Source of the DNA: Mycobacterium avium subsp. avium
Lineage (GTDB): Bacteria; Actinomycetota; Actinomycetes; Mycobacteriales; Mycobacteriaceae
NCBI RefSeq assembly: GCF_009741445.1
Contig: NZ_CP046507.1
Location: 4,092,001-4,156,000, forward strand
DNA length: 64,000 nucleotides
Direction: 5' to 3'
Shown: positions 24,408 to 32,866 of the stretch, in pieces
Position numbering within the stretch: the stretch's first letter is position 1
How the letters are laid out: every line of letters begins with the position of its first letter
Position numbers and translations under genes: made by a program
Notes under the pieces: generated by a model
The model's database searches: none
The model's input: only the letters and a program-made list of their open reading frames with translations
What the model was told of the DNA's origin: nothing

Positions 24408-25828
24408 CTCGCGGCGAGTGCGGCCTCGGCAGCCAGCAGCTCGCCCAGCCTGGCGGCGGTGGCCGCGAACACCGACTTGGCGATGCCCAGGATCCGCGCC
24501 CGCACCCGGGGTTTGGCCGACGCCGACGGCAGCAGGTGGCCGATCAGATGCCCGAACAAATCCAGCCGCGCGCCGGACAACCACGTCATCAACTCCGGGT
24601 CGTCGAACCAGCGCAGCTGATTGGTGTAGTCGGCCAGCGCCAGCCGCAGCCAGTCGACGTCGGTGTCGGGGTGCGGCAGGGGCACGCAGAGCTCGTTTCG
24701 GCGCGCGTCGTCGCCGTAGCCGGCCTCCACGTGGGCGATCAGCGCGGCGGAGAAAATCTGCTGACAGCCGCGCACGCTTTGCAGCGTGATTCGCCCGGGA
24801 GTGAAAATCGGTGTGGCTGGCCGCTTTTCGGCGCCATCGGCGGTGCAGTCCAGGTAGAGCGCGCGACCGTCGACCGCGACGGCGCCGCCGTCCAGCACCA
24901 TCGCGCCCGGCTCGATGGAGCGCACGTGGCCCAGCCGCACCACGTCGGTGATCCGGCGCAGCTGCTCGAGTTCGAGCCGGGTGACGGTCGCGCAGCGGTA
25001 CATGGTGGGCCGCACCGCCGGATCGATGCGCAGCAGCAGGCCGGCGGCCTCGAGCCGGGAAAACAGCTCGGCCACCGAACCGGCTTCGTTGATGGCGCGC
25101 AGCTGGGCGGTGAAGCTGTGTTTGATCTGCTCGGCGAACAACGCGCCGGGCTGCATCGTCGCGCGATCCAGCAGCCAGGAATCCCGGGGCATGATCCAGG
25201 TCAGCCGGTCCGGCTCGACGCCCTGGCCCAGCAGCCACAGGCAGGTGTCGATGCCGGTCTTGCCGGCCCCGACGACGACGTAGCGCTGATACCCGGGCCG
25301 GCGCGGCAGCTCGTTGGGCGGCACACAGTCGACGCCGTCGCCGACGGTGTAGGGCGGTGGGCGCATCGCCGGCACGCTGACGTGCATGTAGGTGGCGTCG
25401 ACGATGCGGCGGGTCACCTCGACGGTGTGGTCGGCGCCGGCCAGCGTGCGAAACCGCCCGTCGCCGCGGTACTCGCTGTCCGGGAAGTAGCGCACGCGCC
25501 CGGTCGGCAGCAGCCGGGTGCGCATGACGCGGTCGTAGTAGGCGCAGATCTCGTCGGCCGTCGCCAATTCGTAAAGGCCGCGGTTCCAACCGATTTGGTC
25601 GATGCTGTCGCCGCCCAGGCGCAGGGAGTTGACGCCGTAGAACGCCGAGGGTTGGTGCAGCCGCACGAATGGATACGCCATGGTCCAGTGCCCGCCCGGC
25701 GCGTGATGGCGGTCCACCACCACGACACGGGCCTGCGACGCGGCCCTCTCGGTGACCAGCGTGTCGATGAACGCCATGCCCATGGCGCCGGCGCCGACCA
25801 CCAGGTAGTCGGCCTCGATGGTGTGCAT
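24404..25828 (-). CDS. FAD/NAD(P)-binding monooxygenase-like protein
   Basis: A 474-residue flavoprotein with two dinucleotide-binding sites. The first is Y-L-V-V-G-A-G-A-M-G-M-A-F at the N-terminus, with V-V-V-V-D-R-H as the ribose-binding strand. The second, Y-V-V-V-G-A-G-K-T-G-I-D-T, lies near residue 190. The architecture fits flavin-containing monooxygenases or related NAD(P)H oxidoreductases. It is transcribed away from mmsA. A TAGCCT box lies nine bases before its ATG. The stop is 44 bases before the ECF sigma gene, so read-through is possible, but no functional link is evident. Confidence 0.75.
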   Translation of the reverse strand: MHTIEADYLVVGAGAMGMAFIDTLVTERAASQARVVVVDRHHAPGGHWTMAYPFVRLHQPSAFYGVNSLRLGGDSIDQIGWNRGLYELATADEICAYYDRVMRTRLLPTGRVRYFPDSEYRGDGRFRTLAGADHTVEVTRRIVDATYMHVSVPAMRPPPYTVGDGVDCVPPNELPRRPGYQRYVVVGAGKTGIDTCLWLLGQGVEPDRLTWIMPRDSWLLDRATMQPGALFAEQIKHSFTAQLRAINEAGSVAELFSRLEAAGLLLRIDPAVRPTMYRCATVTRLELEQLRRITDVVRLGHVRSIEPGAMVLDGGAVAVDGRALYLDCTADGAEKRPATPIFTPGRITLQSVRGCQQIFSAALIAHVEAGYGDDARRNELCVPLPHPDTDVDWLRLALADYTNQLRWFDDPELMTWLSGARLDLFGHLIGHLLPSASAKPRVRARILGIAKSVFAATAARLGELLAAEAALAAS

Positions 25829-25881
25829 ACAGGCCTCAGGCTAGCCCCGGGCGCCGCTTGCCAAGGCCGGAACCGGGTTAC

Positions 25882-25899
25882 TAGGATATGCAAGTATCC
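25882..25899 (+). promoter_or_regulatory. -10 element and palindrome before mmsA
   Basis: TAGGAT at 25882-25887 overlaps the inverted repeat GGATA-TGCAAG-TATCC (25884-25899), 40-57 bases before the mmsA ATG in the divergent gap. A palindrome on the -10 suits a repressor site. Confidence 0.4.
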
Positions 25900-25938
25900 G
25901 CGTCACGTCCCGTGCCGTCCACCACATTCGAGGGCCCC

Positions 25939-27459
25939 ATGACCACGCAGATTCCGCACTTCATCGACGGGCAGCGCACCGCCGGGCAATCCACTCGCAC
26001 CGCCGACGTCTTCGACCCCAGCACCGGGGCCGTCCAGGCGCAGGTGCCGATGGCGGGCCGGGCCGACATCGACGCCGCGGTGGCTTCGGCCATCGAGGCG
26101 CAAAAGGGTTGGGCCGCGACGAATCCGCAACGCCGCGCCCGGGTACTGATGCGTTTCATCGAGCTGGTCAACCAACACAACGACGAGCTGGCCGAGCTGC
26201 TGTCGCGCGAGCATGGCAAGACCCTGGCCGACGCCAAGGGCGACATCCAGCGCGGCATCGAGGTGATCGAGTTCTGCGTCGGCATCCCGCACCTGCTCAA
26301 GGGGGAGTACAGCGAGGGCGCCGGGCCCGGCATCGACGTCTATTCGCTGCGCCAGCCGCTGGGCGTGGTCGCCGGCATCACCCCGTTCAACTTCCCGGCG
26401 ATGATCCCGCTGTGGAAGGCCGGGCCCGCGCTGGCCTGCGGCAACGCGTTCGTGCTCAAGCCCAGCGAGCGCGACCCGTCGGTGCCGGTGCGGCTGGCCG
26501 AGCTCTTCGTCGAGGCGGGCCTGCCGCCGGGCGTGTTCCAGGTGGTGCACGGCGACAAGGAGGCCGTCGACGCCATCCTGAACCACCCCGACATCCAGGC
26601 GGTCGGGTTCGTCGGCAGCTCGGACATCGCCCAGTACATCTACGCCGGGGCCGCCGCCACCGGCAAGCGCTCGCAGTGCTTCGGCGGCGCCAAGAACCAC
26701 ATGATCGTGATGCCCGACGCCGACCTGGACCAGGCCGTCGACGCGCTGATCGGCGCCGGGTACGGCAGCGCCGGCGAGCGCTGCATGGCGATTTCGGTCG
26801 CGGTCCCGGTCGGCGACAAGACCGCCGACCGGCTGCGGGCCCGGCTCGTCGAGCGGATCAACAACCTGCGGGTGGGGCACAGCCTGGACCCCAAGGCCGA
26901 CTACGGCCCGCTGGTGACCGGGGCCGCGGTGGCGCGGGTGCGCGACTACATCGACCAGGGCGTGGCCGCCGGCGCCGAGATCGTGGTGGACGGCCGCGAA
27001 CGCCGCAGCGACGACCTGACTTTCGGGGACGCCAACCTCGAGGGCGGCTTCTTCATCGGGCCCACCCTGTTCGACCACGTCACGCCCGACATGTCCATCT
27101 ACACCGACGAGATCTTCGGGCCGGTGCTGTGCATCGTAAGGGCGCAGAACTACGAAGAAGCGCTGGCTCTTCCTTCTCAGCACGAGTACGGCAACGGGGT
27201 GGCGGTGTTCACCCGCGACGGCGATGCCGCCCGCGATTTCGTGTCCCGGGTGCAGGTCGGCATGGTCGGGGTCAACGTGCCGATCCCGGTGCCGGTGGCC
27301 TACCACACCTTCGGCGGCTGGAAGCGCTCCGGCTTCGGCGACCTCAACCAGCACGGGCCGGCGTCGATCCAGTTCTACACCAAGGTCAAGACCGTCACCT
27401 CGCGGTGGCCGTCCGGCATCAAGGACGGCGCCGAATTCGTGATTCCCACAATGGATTAG
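25939..27459 (+). CDS. mmsA: Methylmalonate-semialdehyde dehydrogenase
   Basis: A 506-residue CoA-acylating aldehyde dehydrogenase. It has F-N-F-P-A-M-I-P-L-W-K in the NAD-binding fold, the glycine loop F-V-G-S-S, and the catalytic Cys in S-A-G-E-R-C-M-A-I-S. It oxidises methylmalonate semialdehyde to propionyl-CoA at the end of valine degradation. The ATG at 25939 follows a GAGGG. An in-frame ATG at 25888 is less likely because it abuts a -10 box. Order mmsA-fadE9-mmsB is as in Rv0753c-Rv0751c. Confidence 0.95.
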   Translation: MTTQIPHFIDGQRTAGQSTRTADVFDPSTGAVQAQVPMAGRADIDAAVASAIEAQKGWAATNPQRRARVLMRFIELVNQHNDELAELLSREHGKTLADAKGDIQRGIEVIEFCVGIPHLLKGEYSEGAGPGIDVYSLRQPLGVVAGITPFNFPAMIPLWKAGPALACGNAFVLKPSERDPSVPVRLAELFVEAGLPPGVFQVVHGDKEAVDAILNHPDIQAVGFVGSSDIAQYIYAGAAATGKRSQCFGGAKNHMIVMPDADLDQAVDALIGAGYGSAGERCMAISVAVPVGDKTADRLRARLVERINNLRVGHSLDPKADYGPLVTGAAVARVRDYIDQGVAAGAEIVVDGRERRSDDLTFGDANLEGGFFIGPTLFDHVTPDMSIYTDEIFGPVLCIVRAQNYEEALALPSQHEYGNGVAVFTRDGDAARDFVSRVQVGMVGVNVPIPVPVAYHTFGGWKRSGFGDLNQHGPASIQFYTKVKTVTSRWPSGIKDGAEFVIPTMD

Positions 27460-27485
27460 AACCGAGAAAGAATTCCGGCCCCACT

Positions 27486-28646
27486 ATGTTTACCCTGGAC
27501 GACGACGAGCGGGTGATCGCCGAGACGGCCGCCGCGTACGCCGCCAAGTGCCTGGCCCCGCACGCGCTGGAATGGGATGCGGCCGAACACTTTCCGGTCG
27601 ACGTGCTGCGCGAGTCGGCCGAGCTCGGGATGGCGGCGATCTACTGCCGCGAGGACGTCGGCGGCAGCGGGCTGCGCCGGCTGGACGGGGTCCGCATCTT
27701 CGAGCAGCTGGCCATCGCCGACCCCACCACGGCGGCGTTCCTGTCCATCCACAACATGTGCGCGTGGATGATCGACAGCTACGGCACGCCCGAACAGCGC
27801 AAGGGCTGGGTGCCGCGGCTGGCGGCGATGGACGTCATCGCCAGCTACTGCCTGACCGAGCCGGGCGCGGGGTCCGACGCCGCCGCGCTGAGCACCCGCG
27901 CGGTCAGACAGGGCGGCGATTACGTGCTGGACGGCGTCAAGCAGTTCATCTCGGGCGCCGGGGCCTCGGACGTCTACCTGGTGATGGCCCGCACGGGCGG
28001 TGAAGGGCCGCGCGGCATCTCTGCGTTCGTCGTCGAAAAGGGTTCTGCTGGGCTGAGTTTCGGTTCGCCCGAGGAGAAGATGGGCTGGCACGCCCAACCC
28101 ACCGCGCAGGTGATCCTGGAGGGGGTGCGGGTGCCCGCCGACGCGATGCTGGGCGGCGCCGAGGGTGAGGGCGCCGGATTCGGCATCGCGATGAACGGCC
28201 TCAACGGCGGCCGGCTCAACATCGCCGCGTGCTCGCTGGGCGGCGCGCAGGCGGCCTTCGACAAGGCCGGGGCCTACGTGCGCGATCGGCAGGCGTTCGG
28301 GTCGCCGCTGCTCGACGAGCCGACCATCCGGTTCGCCCTGGCCGACATGGCCACCGGCCTGGAAACGTCGCGAATGATGTTGTGGCGGGCCGCCGGTGCG
28401 CTGGACGCCGACGATCCCGACAAGGTCGAGTTGTGCGCGATGGCCAAACGCTACGTCACCGACACCTGCTTCGAGGTCGCCGACAAGGCGCTGCAACTGC
28501 ACGGCGGCTACGGCTATCTGCGCGAGTATGGTCTGGAAAAGATCTTGCGCGACCTGCGGGTGCATCGCATCCTGGAGGGGACCAACGAGATCATGCGGGT
28601 GGTCATCGGCCGGGCCGAAGCGGCGCGGTTCCGGGCCACCGCATAG
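27486..28646 (+). CDS. fadE9: Acyl-CoA dehydrogenase FadE9 (likely isobutyryl-CoA dehydrogenase)
   Basis: A 386-residue FAD acyl-CoA dehydrogenase. Signature segments are Y-C-L-T-E-P-G-A-G-S-D-A-A-A-L, the A-F-G-S-P-L-L-D-E-P flavin segment and L-H-G-G-Y-G-Y-L-R-E-Y, with the catalytic Glu in H-R-I-L-E-G-T-N-E-I-M-R. Location between mmsA and mmsB points to isobutyryl-CoA in valine degradation, which is inference from context. It starts 26 bases after mmsA. Confidence 0.92.
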   Translation: MFTLDDDERVIAETAAAYAAKCLAPHALEWDAAEHFPVDVLRESAELGMAAIYCREDVGGSGLRRLDGVRIFEQLAIADPTTAAFLSIHNMCAWMIDSYGTPEQRKGWVPRLAAMDVIASYCLTEPGAGSDAAALSTRAVRQGGDYVLDGVKQFISGAGASDVYLVMARTGGEGPRGISAFVVEKGSAGLSFGSPEEKMGWHAQPTAQVILEGVRVPADAMLGGAEGEGAGFGIAMNGLNGGRLNIAACSLGGAQAAFDKAGAYVRDRQAFGSPLLDEPTIRFALADMATGLETSRMMLWRAAGALDADDPDKVELCAMAKRYVTDTCFEVADKALQLHGGYGYLREYGLEKILRDLRVHRILEGTNEIMRVVIGRAEAARFRATA

Positions 28647-28658
28647 AAAGGCCGTCGG

Positions 28659-29546
28659 ATGACCGAGCGCGTGGTGGTGGCTTTCCTGGGCCTGGGCAAC
28701 ATGGGCGCGCCGATGGCGGCGAATCTCGTTGCGGCCCAACATGCGGTGCGCGGATTCGATCCGGTGCCCACGGCGCTGTCGGCCGCCACCGCGTCCGGTG
28801 TCACCGGTTTCGACACCGCCACCGACGCGGTGACGGGGGCCGACGTGGTGATCACCATGCTGCCCAACGGCGAGGTGGTCAAACGCTGCTACGCCGAGAT
28901 CCTGCCCGCCGCGCGCCCGGGCGCGCTGTTCATCGACAGCTCCACGATCTCGGTCGCCGACGCCCGCGAGGTGCACGCGCAAGCGCAGTCGCACGGCGTG
29001 GCGCAGCTCGACGCGCCCGTCTCGGGCGGGGTGAAGGGTGCGGTCGCCGGCACGCTGGCGTTCATGGTGGGCGGCGAACCCGAGGCACTGGAGCGGGCCC
29101 GGCCGGTGCTGGAACCCATGGCGGGCAAGATCATTCACTGCGGCGCGGCCGGGGCCGGGCAGGCCGCCAAGGTGTGCAACAACATGGTGCTGGCGGTGCA
29201 GCAGATCGCCATCGGCGAGGCATTCATCCTGGCCGAAAAGCTCGGGTTGTCGGCGCAGTCGCTGTTCGACGTGATCACCGGGGCGACCGGCAACTGCTGG
29301 GCCGTGCACACCAATTGCCCGGTGCCGGGCCCGGTTCCGACGTCGCCGGCCAACAACGACTTCAAGCCGGGCTTCGCCGCCTCGCTGATGAACAAGGACC
29401 TGGGTCTTGCGATGGACGCGGTGACCTCGACCGGCGCGGCCGCCCCGCTGGGCCGGCACGCCGCGGAGATCTACGCGAAATTCGCCGCCTCCCACGGCGA
29501 CAAGGACTTCAGCGCGGTCATCGAGATGCTCCGCGGCGCTTGCTAG
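28659..29546 (+). CDS. mmsB: 3-hydroxyisobutyrate dehydrogenase
   Basis: A 295-residue beta-hydroxyacid dehydrogenase. The N-terminal motif F-L-G-L-G-N-M-G-A-P-M-A binds NAD. D-A-P-V-S-G-G-V-K-G-A is the substrate-binding loop. The catalytic Lys is in A-A-K-V-C-N-N-M. It oxidises 3-hydroxyisobutyrate to methylmalonate semialdehyde, the substrate of MmsA. It is 12 bases after fadE9 in one operon. A long stem-loop follows its stop. Confidence 0.94.
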   Translation: MTERVVVAFLGLGNMGAPMAANLVAAQHAVRGFDPVPTALSAATASGVTGFDTATDAVTGADVVITMLPNGEVVKRCYAEILPAARPGALFIDSSTISVADAREVHAQAQSHGVAQLDAPVSGGVKGAVAGTLAFMVGGEPEALERARPVLEPMAGKIIHCGAAGAGQAAKVCNNMVLAVQQIAIGEAFILAEKLGLSAQSLFDVITGATGNCWAVHTNCPVPGPVPTSPANNDFKPGFAASLMNKDLGLAMDAVTSTGAAAPLGRHAAEIYAKFAASHGDKDFSAVIEMLRGAC

Positions 29547-29548
29547 CA

Positions 29549-29606
29549 CCGAGCGTCACGCTGGCGTGGCACCCGGGCGCGACGGTCACGCTGGCGTGAC
29601 GCTCGG
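29549..29606. terminator. Large stem-loop between convergent mmsB and marR
   Basis: Arms at 29549-29568 and 29587-29606 pair over 20 bases with two central mismatches, around a loop of 18 bases. GTCACGCTGGCGTG also occurs in both arms as a direct repeat. It lies just after mmsB and 15 bases before the marR stop, so it could end both transcripts. Confidence 0.6.
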
Positions 29607-29621
29607 CGCCGCGGGGCGAGT

Positions 29622-30128
29622 TCAGAAGTCGCCCGCGTTGCGGCGCAACGTCTCGATCGACGACGCCAGCTGCTGCGACTCGGTGTCGCTCATCCCGATG
29701 TCGGCGAACACCTGCTTGTTGAGGGTGACGGTGGCGTCCTCGACGGTGGAGCGACCCAGCTCGGTGATCTGCACCAGCGTGGTGCGCCCGTCGGTGGGGT
29801 GCGGCACCCGCTGCACCAGCCCGTCGGCCTCCAGCCGGCGGATCGCGTGCGTCACGCTGGTGACGTGCACCTGCAGCCGGTCGGAGGCCTTGGTGATGGG
29901 CAGCGCCCCGGTCCGGCTGAACGCCAGCAGCCGCAGCAGTTCGTAGCGGGAGAAGCTCAGGTCGTACGGGCGCAGCGCCGTCTCGACCCGGGCCAGCAGG
30001 ATCTGGTGCGCGCGCATCACCGAGGTCACCGCGACCATGCCCGGCGCCACGTCGCCCCACCCGGCGCGCTCCCAGTTGGCCCGGGCGGCGGCGATCGGAT
30101 CGCGTTCGTGAGGACGTGAGTCGGCCAC
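29622..30128 (-). CDS. MarR-family transcriptional regulator
   Basis: A 168-residue winged-helix regulator. The DNA-binding region contains F-S-R-Y-E-L-L-R-L-L-A-F, I-T-K-A-S-D-R-L-Q-V-H-V-T-S-V-T-H-A-I-R-R-L and the wing R-V-P-H-P-T-D-G-R-T. The GTG start lies eight bases after the aminotransferase stop, so it is the last gene of the TPP-SRPBCC-KASIII-aminotransferase operon. It probably corresponds to Rv0737, which sits next to rslA in Mtb. A local ligand-responsive repressor of the cluster is a reasonable inference. Confidence 0.85.
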   Translation of the reverse strand: MADSRPHERDPIAAARANWERAGWGDVAPGMVAVTSVMRAHQILLARVETALRPYDLSFSRYELLRLLAFSRTGALPITKASDRLQVHVTSVTHAIRRLEADGLVQRVPHPTDGRTTLVQITELGRSTVEDATVTLNKQVFADIGMSDTESQQLASSIETLRRNAGDF

Positions 30129-30136
30129 GCCCTTTC

Positions 30137-31195
30137 TTACCGCACTTGCCGCTCCAGCGTGGCCTTTCCCACCGCCGACAGCACCGCCACCGTGGAGGCG
30201 CGGCTGCCCACCGTCAGCCGGGCCGCGCCGTCCGGGTAGTAGCGCGCCCGGACGCCGCCGCGGGCGAAGACCCGCTGCCACGCGCGTCCCTGCGGATCGG
30301 GCGGCAGGTAAACGAAGTTCGCGTGCGCGTCGGTGGTGTAGACGCCCAGCGCGCTCAGCCGCATCCGCAGCCGGCGGCGTTCGGCGGCGATCGACCGGAT
30401 GCGCCGGGACAGTTCGTCTTCGGCCCGATACGACGCCGTGACGGCGAGCAGGCTGGTGATCGCGATGCCGAACGGCAGCTGCTGGTCCCACAGCGGCCGC
30501 GCCAGCCGCGGCGACGCCACCCCGTAGCCGATCCGCAGCCCGGCCAGGCCGTACGCCTTGGAGAAGGTGCGCACCACCACCACATTGGGGAAGCACGCCA
30601 CCAGCGCCGCCACGTCGATCCGGTGCTCGGGCGCGGTGAATTCGACATAGGCCTCGTCGAGCAGCACGACGGTGTCGCGCGGCACCCGGCGCAGGAACCG
30701 GAACACCGCGGCCGCGGGTTCCACGGTTCCGGTCGGGTTGTGCGGCCGGCACAGCACCACCACGCGGGCGCGCGCGGCCGCGTCGGCGAGCCCGTCCAGG
30801 TCGTGCTGCCCGTGCTCGTCCAGCGCGACGGCGATGGTGTTCAGCCGGGCCATCCGCGCCACGATCGGATACCCGTCGAAGGTGGGGGTGGCCATCGCGA
30901 TGGCGTCCCCCGGCGCGGTCAACGCCTGCAACACCTGCAGCATCACGCCGGTGGCTCCGGCGCCCAGCACCACCAACTCGGCCGGCACGCCGATGTGCTC
31001 GGCGATCACCCCGCGCAGTCGCTCGGGCAGGAACTCCGGATACCGGTTGGCGGTGCACACCGAACGGATCAGCGCCGCGCGCACCGCCGGCAGCGGCGGG
31101 AAGGGATTCTCGTTGAGCGACAAGGCAAACGGGTCGACCGCGTCGGGCAGCGCCTCGCCGATGCCGCCGGCGGCCGGGCGCGGGACGGTCAGCAT
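30137..31195 (-). CDS. PLP-dependent aminotransferase (HisC-like, fold type I)
   Basis: A 352-residue class I/II aminotransferase. L-N-E-N-P-F-P-P-L-P is the HisC-type substrate loop. C-R-P-H-N-P-T-G-T carries the conserved Asn, L-L-D-E-A-Y-V-E-F the Asp, and the PLP lysine is near residue 212 in F-S-K-A-Y-G-L-A-G-L-R-I. It overlaps the KASIII gene by seven bases and is therefore coupled to it. Histidine synthesis genes are absent here, so an amino donor step in the product of this cluster is more likely than histidinol-phosphate transamination. Substrate is unknown. Confidence 0.85.
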   Translation of the reverse strand: MLTVPRPAAGGIGEALPDAVDPFALSLNENPFPPLPAVRAALIRSVCTANRYPEFLPERLRGVIAEHIGVPAELVVLGAGATGVMLQVLQALTAPGDAIAMATPTFDGYPIVARMARLNTIAVALDEHGQHDLDGLADAAARARVVVLCRPHNPTGTVEPAAAVFRFLRRVPRDTVVLLDEAYVEFTAPEHRIDVAALVACFPNVVVVRTFSKAYGLAGLRIGYGVASPRLARPLWDQQLPFGIAITSLLAVTASYRAEDELSRRIRSIAAERRRLRMRLSALGVYTTDAHANFVYLPPDPQGRAWQRVFARGGVRARYYPDGAARLTVGSRASTVAVLSAVGKATLERQVR

Positions 31196-32214
31196 CCGCC
31201 CCGCCCGCCCCAGCGCACCGCGGCGGCGCCGGCGAAATCGCCGGCGTGCGCGAACGCCGCCATCATGACCACCTCCCCGGCCTTGATCCGCTGCTCGGAT
31301 ATCGCGCGGTCGAGGTTGACCGGGATCCCGGCGCCGAACAGGTTGCCGCACTCGTCGAAGGTGTCGAGGTGCCGTGCCGGCGGCAGCTCCAGCGCCTCGC
31401 GCCAGTTGCGCAGGAACGCCCGGTTCGGCTGGTTGGTGACCAGCAGGTCGATGTCCTTGGCGGGCAACCCGATTCGATCGCACACCGCCAGCGCCACCTC
31501 GGGTACCTGCCGGTTACCGCGGGCCAGCACCTTGGTGATCTTGCTGTCGGTGAAGCCGATGCTGCCCTCGCCGGGCCCGGCCTGCCACCACTTGCGGGGC
31601 GGGTCGTAGGACAGCGTCATCTCGCCCGCGTATTCGCCGTAGCTGCGGCACTCGACGTCGAGGACGGGCGAGGAGTCGCCGACGGTGACCAGCCCCACCG
31701 CGGCGCCGTCGCCGGGCACCGCCGCCTGCGCCTTGCGCCGGATCGTCGGCTGGTCGAAGAACTGGCCGGCCGCGTTCTGGGCGATCGCGATCAGCGCGGT
31801 GCGTCCCTGGCCCGACGACAGCAGTGTGCGAGCCACGTTGAGCGCCAACACGAATGCCGCGCACCCGCCGTTGTTGAGGTCGAGCACCCAGGACGGGCGC
31901 ATGCCCAGCCGGTGCGCGATGCCGCCGCCCTGGCCGTAGAACGCCATGTCGGGCACCTGGGTGTGGGTGATCAGCACGTCGGCGCCCTCGATGACGTCGT
32001 GGCCGTGCCGCTCGATCAAACCCTGTGCCGCGCGTTCGATCATGTCGATGGAGCTCTCGTCGTGGCCGACGTGGTGGCGGTACTTCGGGGCGCGGAACAT
32101 CACGTTGTCGCGCAGGTCGTCGGATTCGGCGAATTGCGCGTAGTAGTCGGCGGGGATCGGCTCGCCCGGCAGATAGCTGGCGACGTCGATCAGGCTGACG
32201 GTCGACGCGTTCAT
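31189..32214 (-). CDS. KASIII-like enzyme with altered active site
   Basis: A 341-residue thiolase-fold protein similar to beta-ketoacyl-ACP synthase III. The nucleophile is Cys118 in D-L-N-N-G-G-C-A-A-F. The position of the catalytic His of FabH (H-Q-A-N) holds N-Q-P-N, so Asn261 replaces it. Asn291 in E-C-G-N-L-F-G-A-G matches the third catalytic residue. This Cys-Asn-Asn set argues against normal decarboxylative condensation; acyl transfer to O or N is one option. It lies between the SRPBCC and aminotransferase genes in a tightly packed operon. Confidence 0.83.
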   Translation of the reverse strand: MNASTVSLIDVASYLPGEPIPADYYAQFAESDDLRDNVMFRAPKYRHHVGHDESSIDMIERAAQGLIERHGHDVIEGADVLITHTQVPDMAFYGQGGGIAHRLGMRPSWVLDLNNGGCAAFVLALNVARTLLSSGQGRTALIAIAQNAAGQFFDQPTIRRKAQAAVPGDGAAVGLVTVGDSSPVLDVECRSYGEYAGEMTLSYDPPRKWWQAGPGEGSIGFTDSKITKVLARGNRQVPEVALAVCDRIGLPAKDIDLLVTNQPNRAFLRNWREALELPPARHLDTFDECGNLFGAGIPVNLDRAISEQRIKAGEVVMMAAFAHAGDFAGAAAVRWGGRGGC

Positions 32215-32218
32215 CGCG

Positions 32219-32866
32219 TCACCTCATCCACACCGGGGTGACCGGCAGGCCGTGCCGATGGCGGTATTCGGCGATCGCCTTGAGGTTGCGCAGCTCCAGC
32301 AGATGGCCGGCGCCGAACATGTCCCAGAAGTCGCCCACCCACACCGGGCGCTGCGGCGGCGCGGTCTGCGGGTACGGGTTGTGGTCGTAGAACGGGTGAT
32401 GGCAATTGGTCCACAGCACAACCGATCTCGGCTTGTCGAGCACGGTCTGGGCGTCGACGACGCGCATCAGGTAGATCATCCACAGGTGGTCGCCCTGGTC
32501 CCAGGCGCAGTGGTAGTCCACGGTCCGCGCCTGCGCGTTGGCGACGGTGCGGGTGTAGATCTTGGTTTCCGAACCGAGCCGGTCGTGGGCCAGCCACAGC
32601 CCGGGCTCGTCGGTGGGGGTGAACCCGCGCAGGCTGTAGGTCCACTCCTCCAGGCTGCGGGTGTCGGCCATGTACTCGAACAAGTCGTCGGGTGGACAGT
32701 CGATGTAGTCGTTGACGGTGCAGTACTGTCCGAAGACCTGGTCGTGCGGGTACACCGACCGCATCATGTCCATGATGATCGGCGTGGCCTTCTCCCGGGG
32801 GCTGGTCTCGATGCGGGTGACCCCGTCGATGAGGTCGCCGATGTCCTCAAGCGCTGGCAGCGACAT
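32219..32866 (-). CDS. SRPBCC (START/polyketide-cyclase-like) protein
   Basis: A 215-residue protein with Y-I-D-C-P-P-D-D-L-F-E-Y-M-A-D-T-R-S-L-E-E-W-T, the opening of a SRPBCC ligand-binding fold. It also has many aromatic residues, for example W-T-N-C-H-H-P-F-Y-D-H-N-P-Y. Such folds bind hydrophobic ligands and can act as cyclases or aromatases. No catalytic residues can be named. Its start lies within the end of the TPP-enzyme gene (20-base overlap), and it ends four bases before the KASIII gene. Confidence 0.7.
   Translation of the reverse strand: MSLPALEDIGDLIDGVTRIETSPREKATPIIMDMMRSVYPHDQVFGQYCTVNDYIDCPPDDLFEYMADTRSLEEWTYSLRGFTPTDEPGLWLAHDRLGSETKIYTRTVANAQARTVDYHCAWDQGDHLWMIYLMRVVDAQTVLDKPRSVVLWTNCHHPFYDHNPYPQTAPPQRPVWVGDFWDMFGAGHLLELRNLKAIAEYRHRHGLPVTPVWMR

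Noticed and set aside
29547..29612. The large inverted repeat as an insertion-sequence end
   Set aside because: No transposase gene or second copy of the arms is present in the window; its place between convergent genes fits a two-way terminator.
30137..31195. Aminotransferase as the histidine-pathway HisC
   Set aside because: It has HisC-like motifs, but no his genes are near and it is translationally coupled to the KASIII-like gene; a cluster role is more likely.
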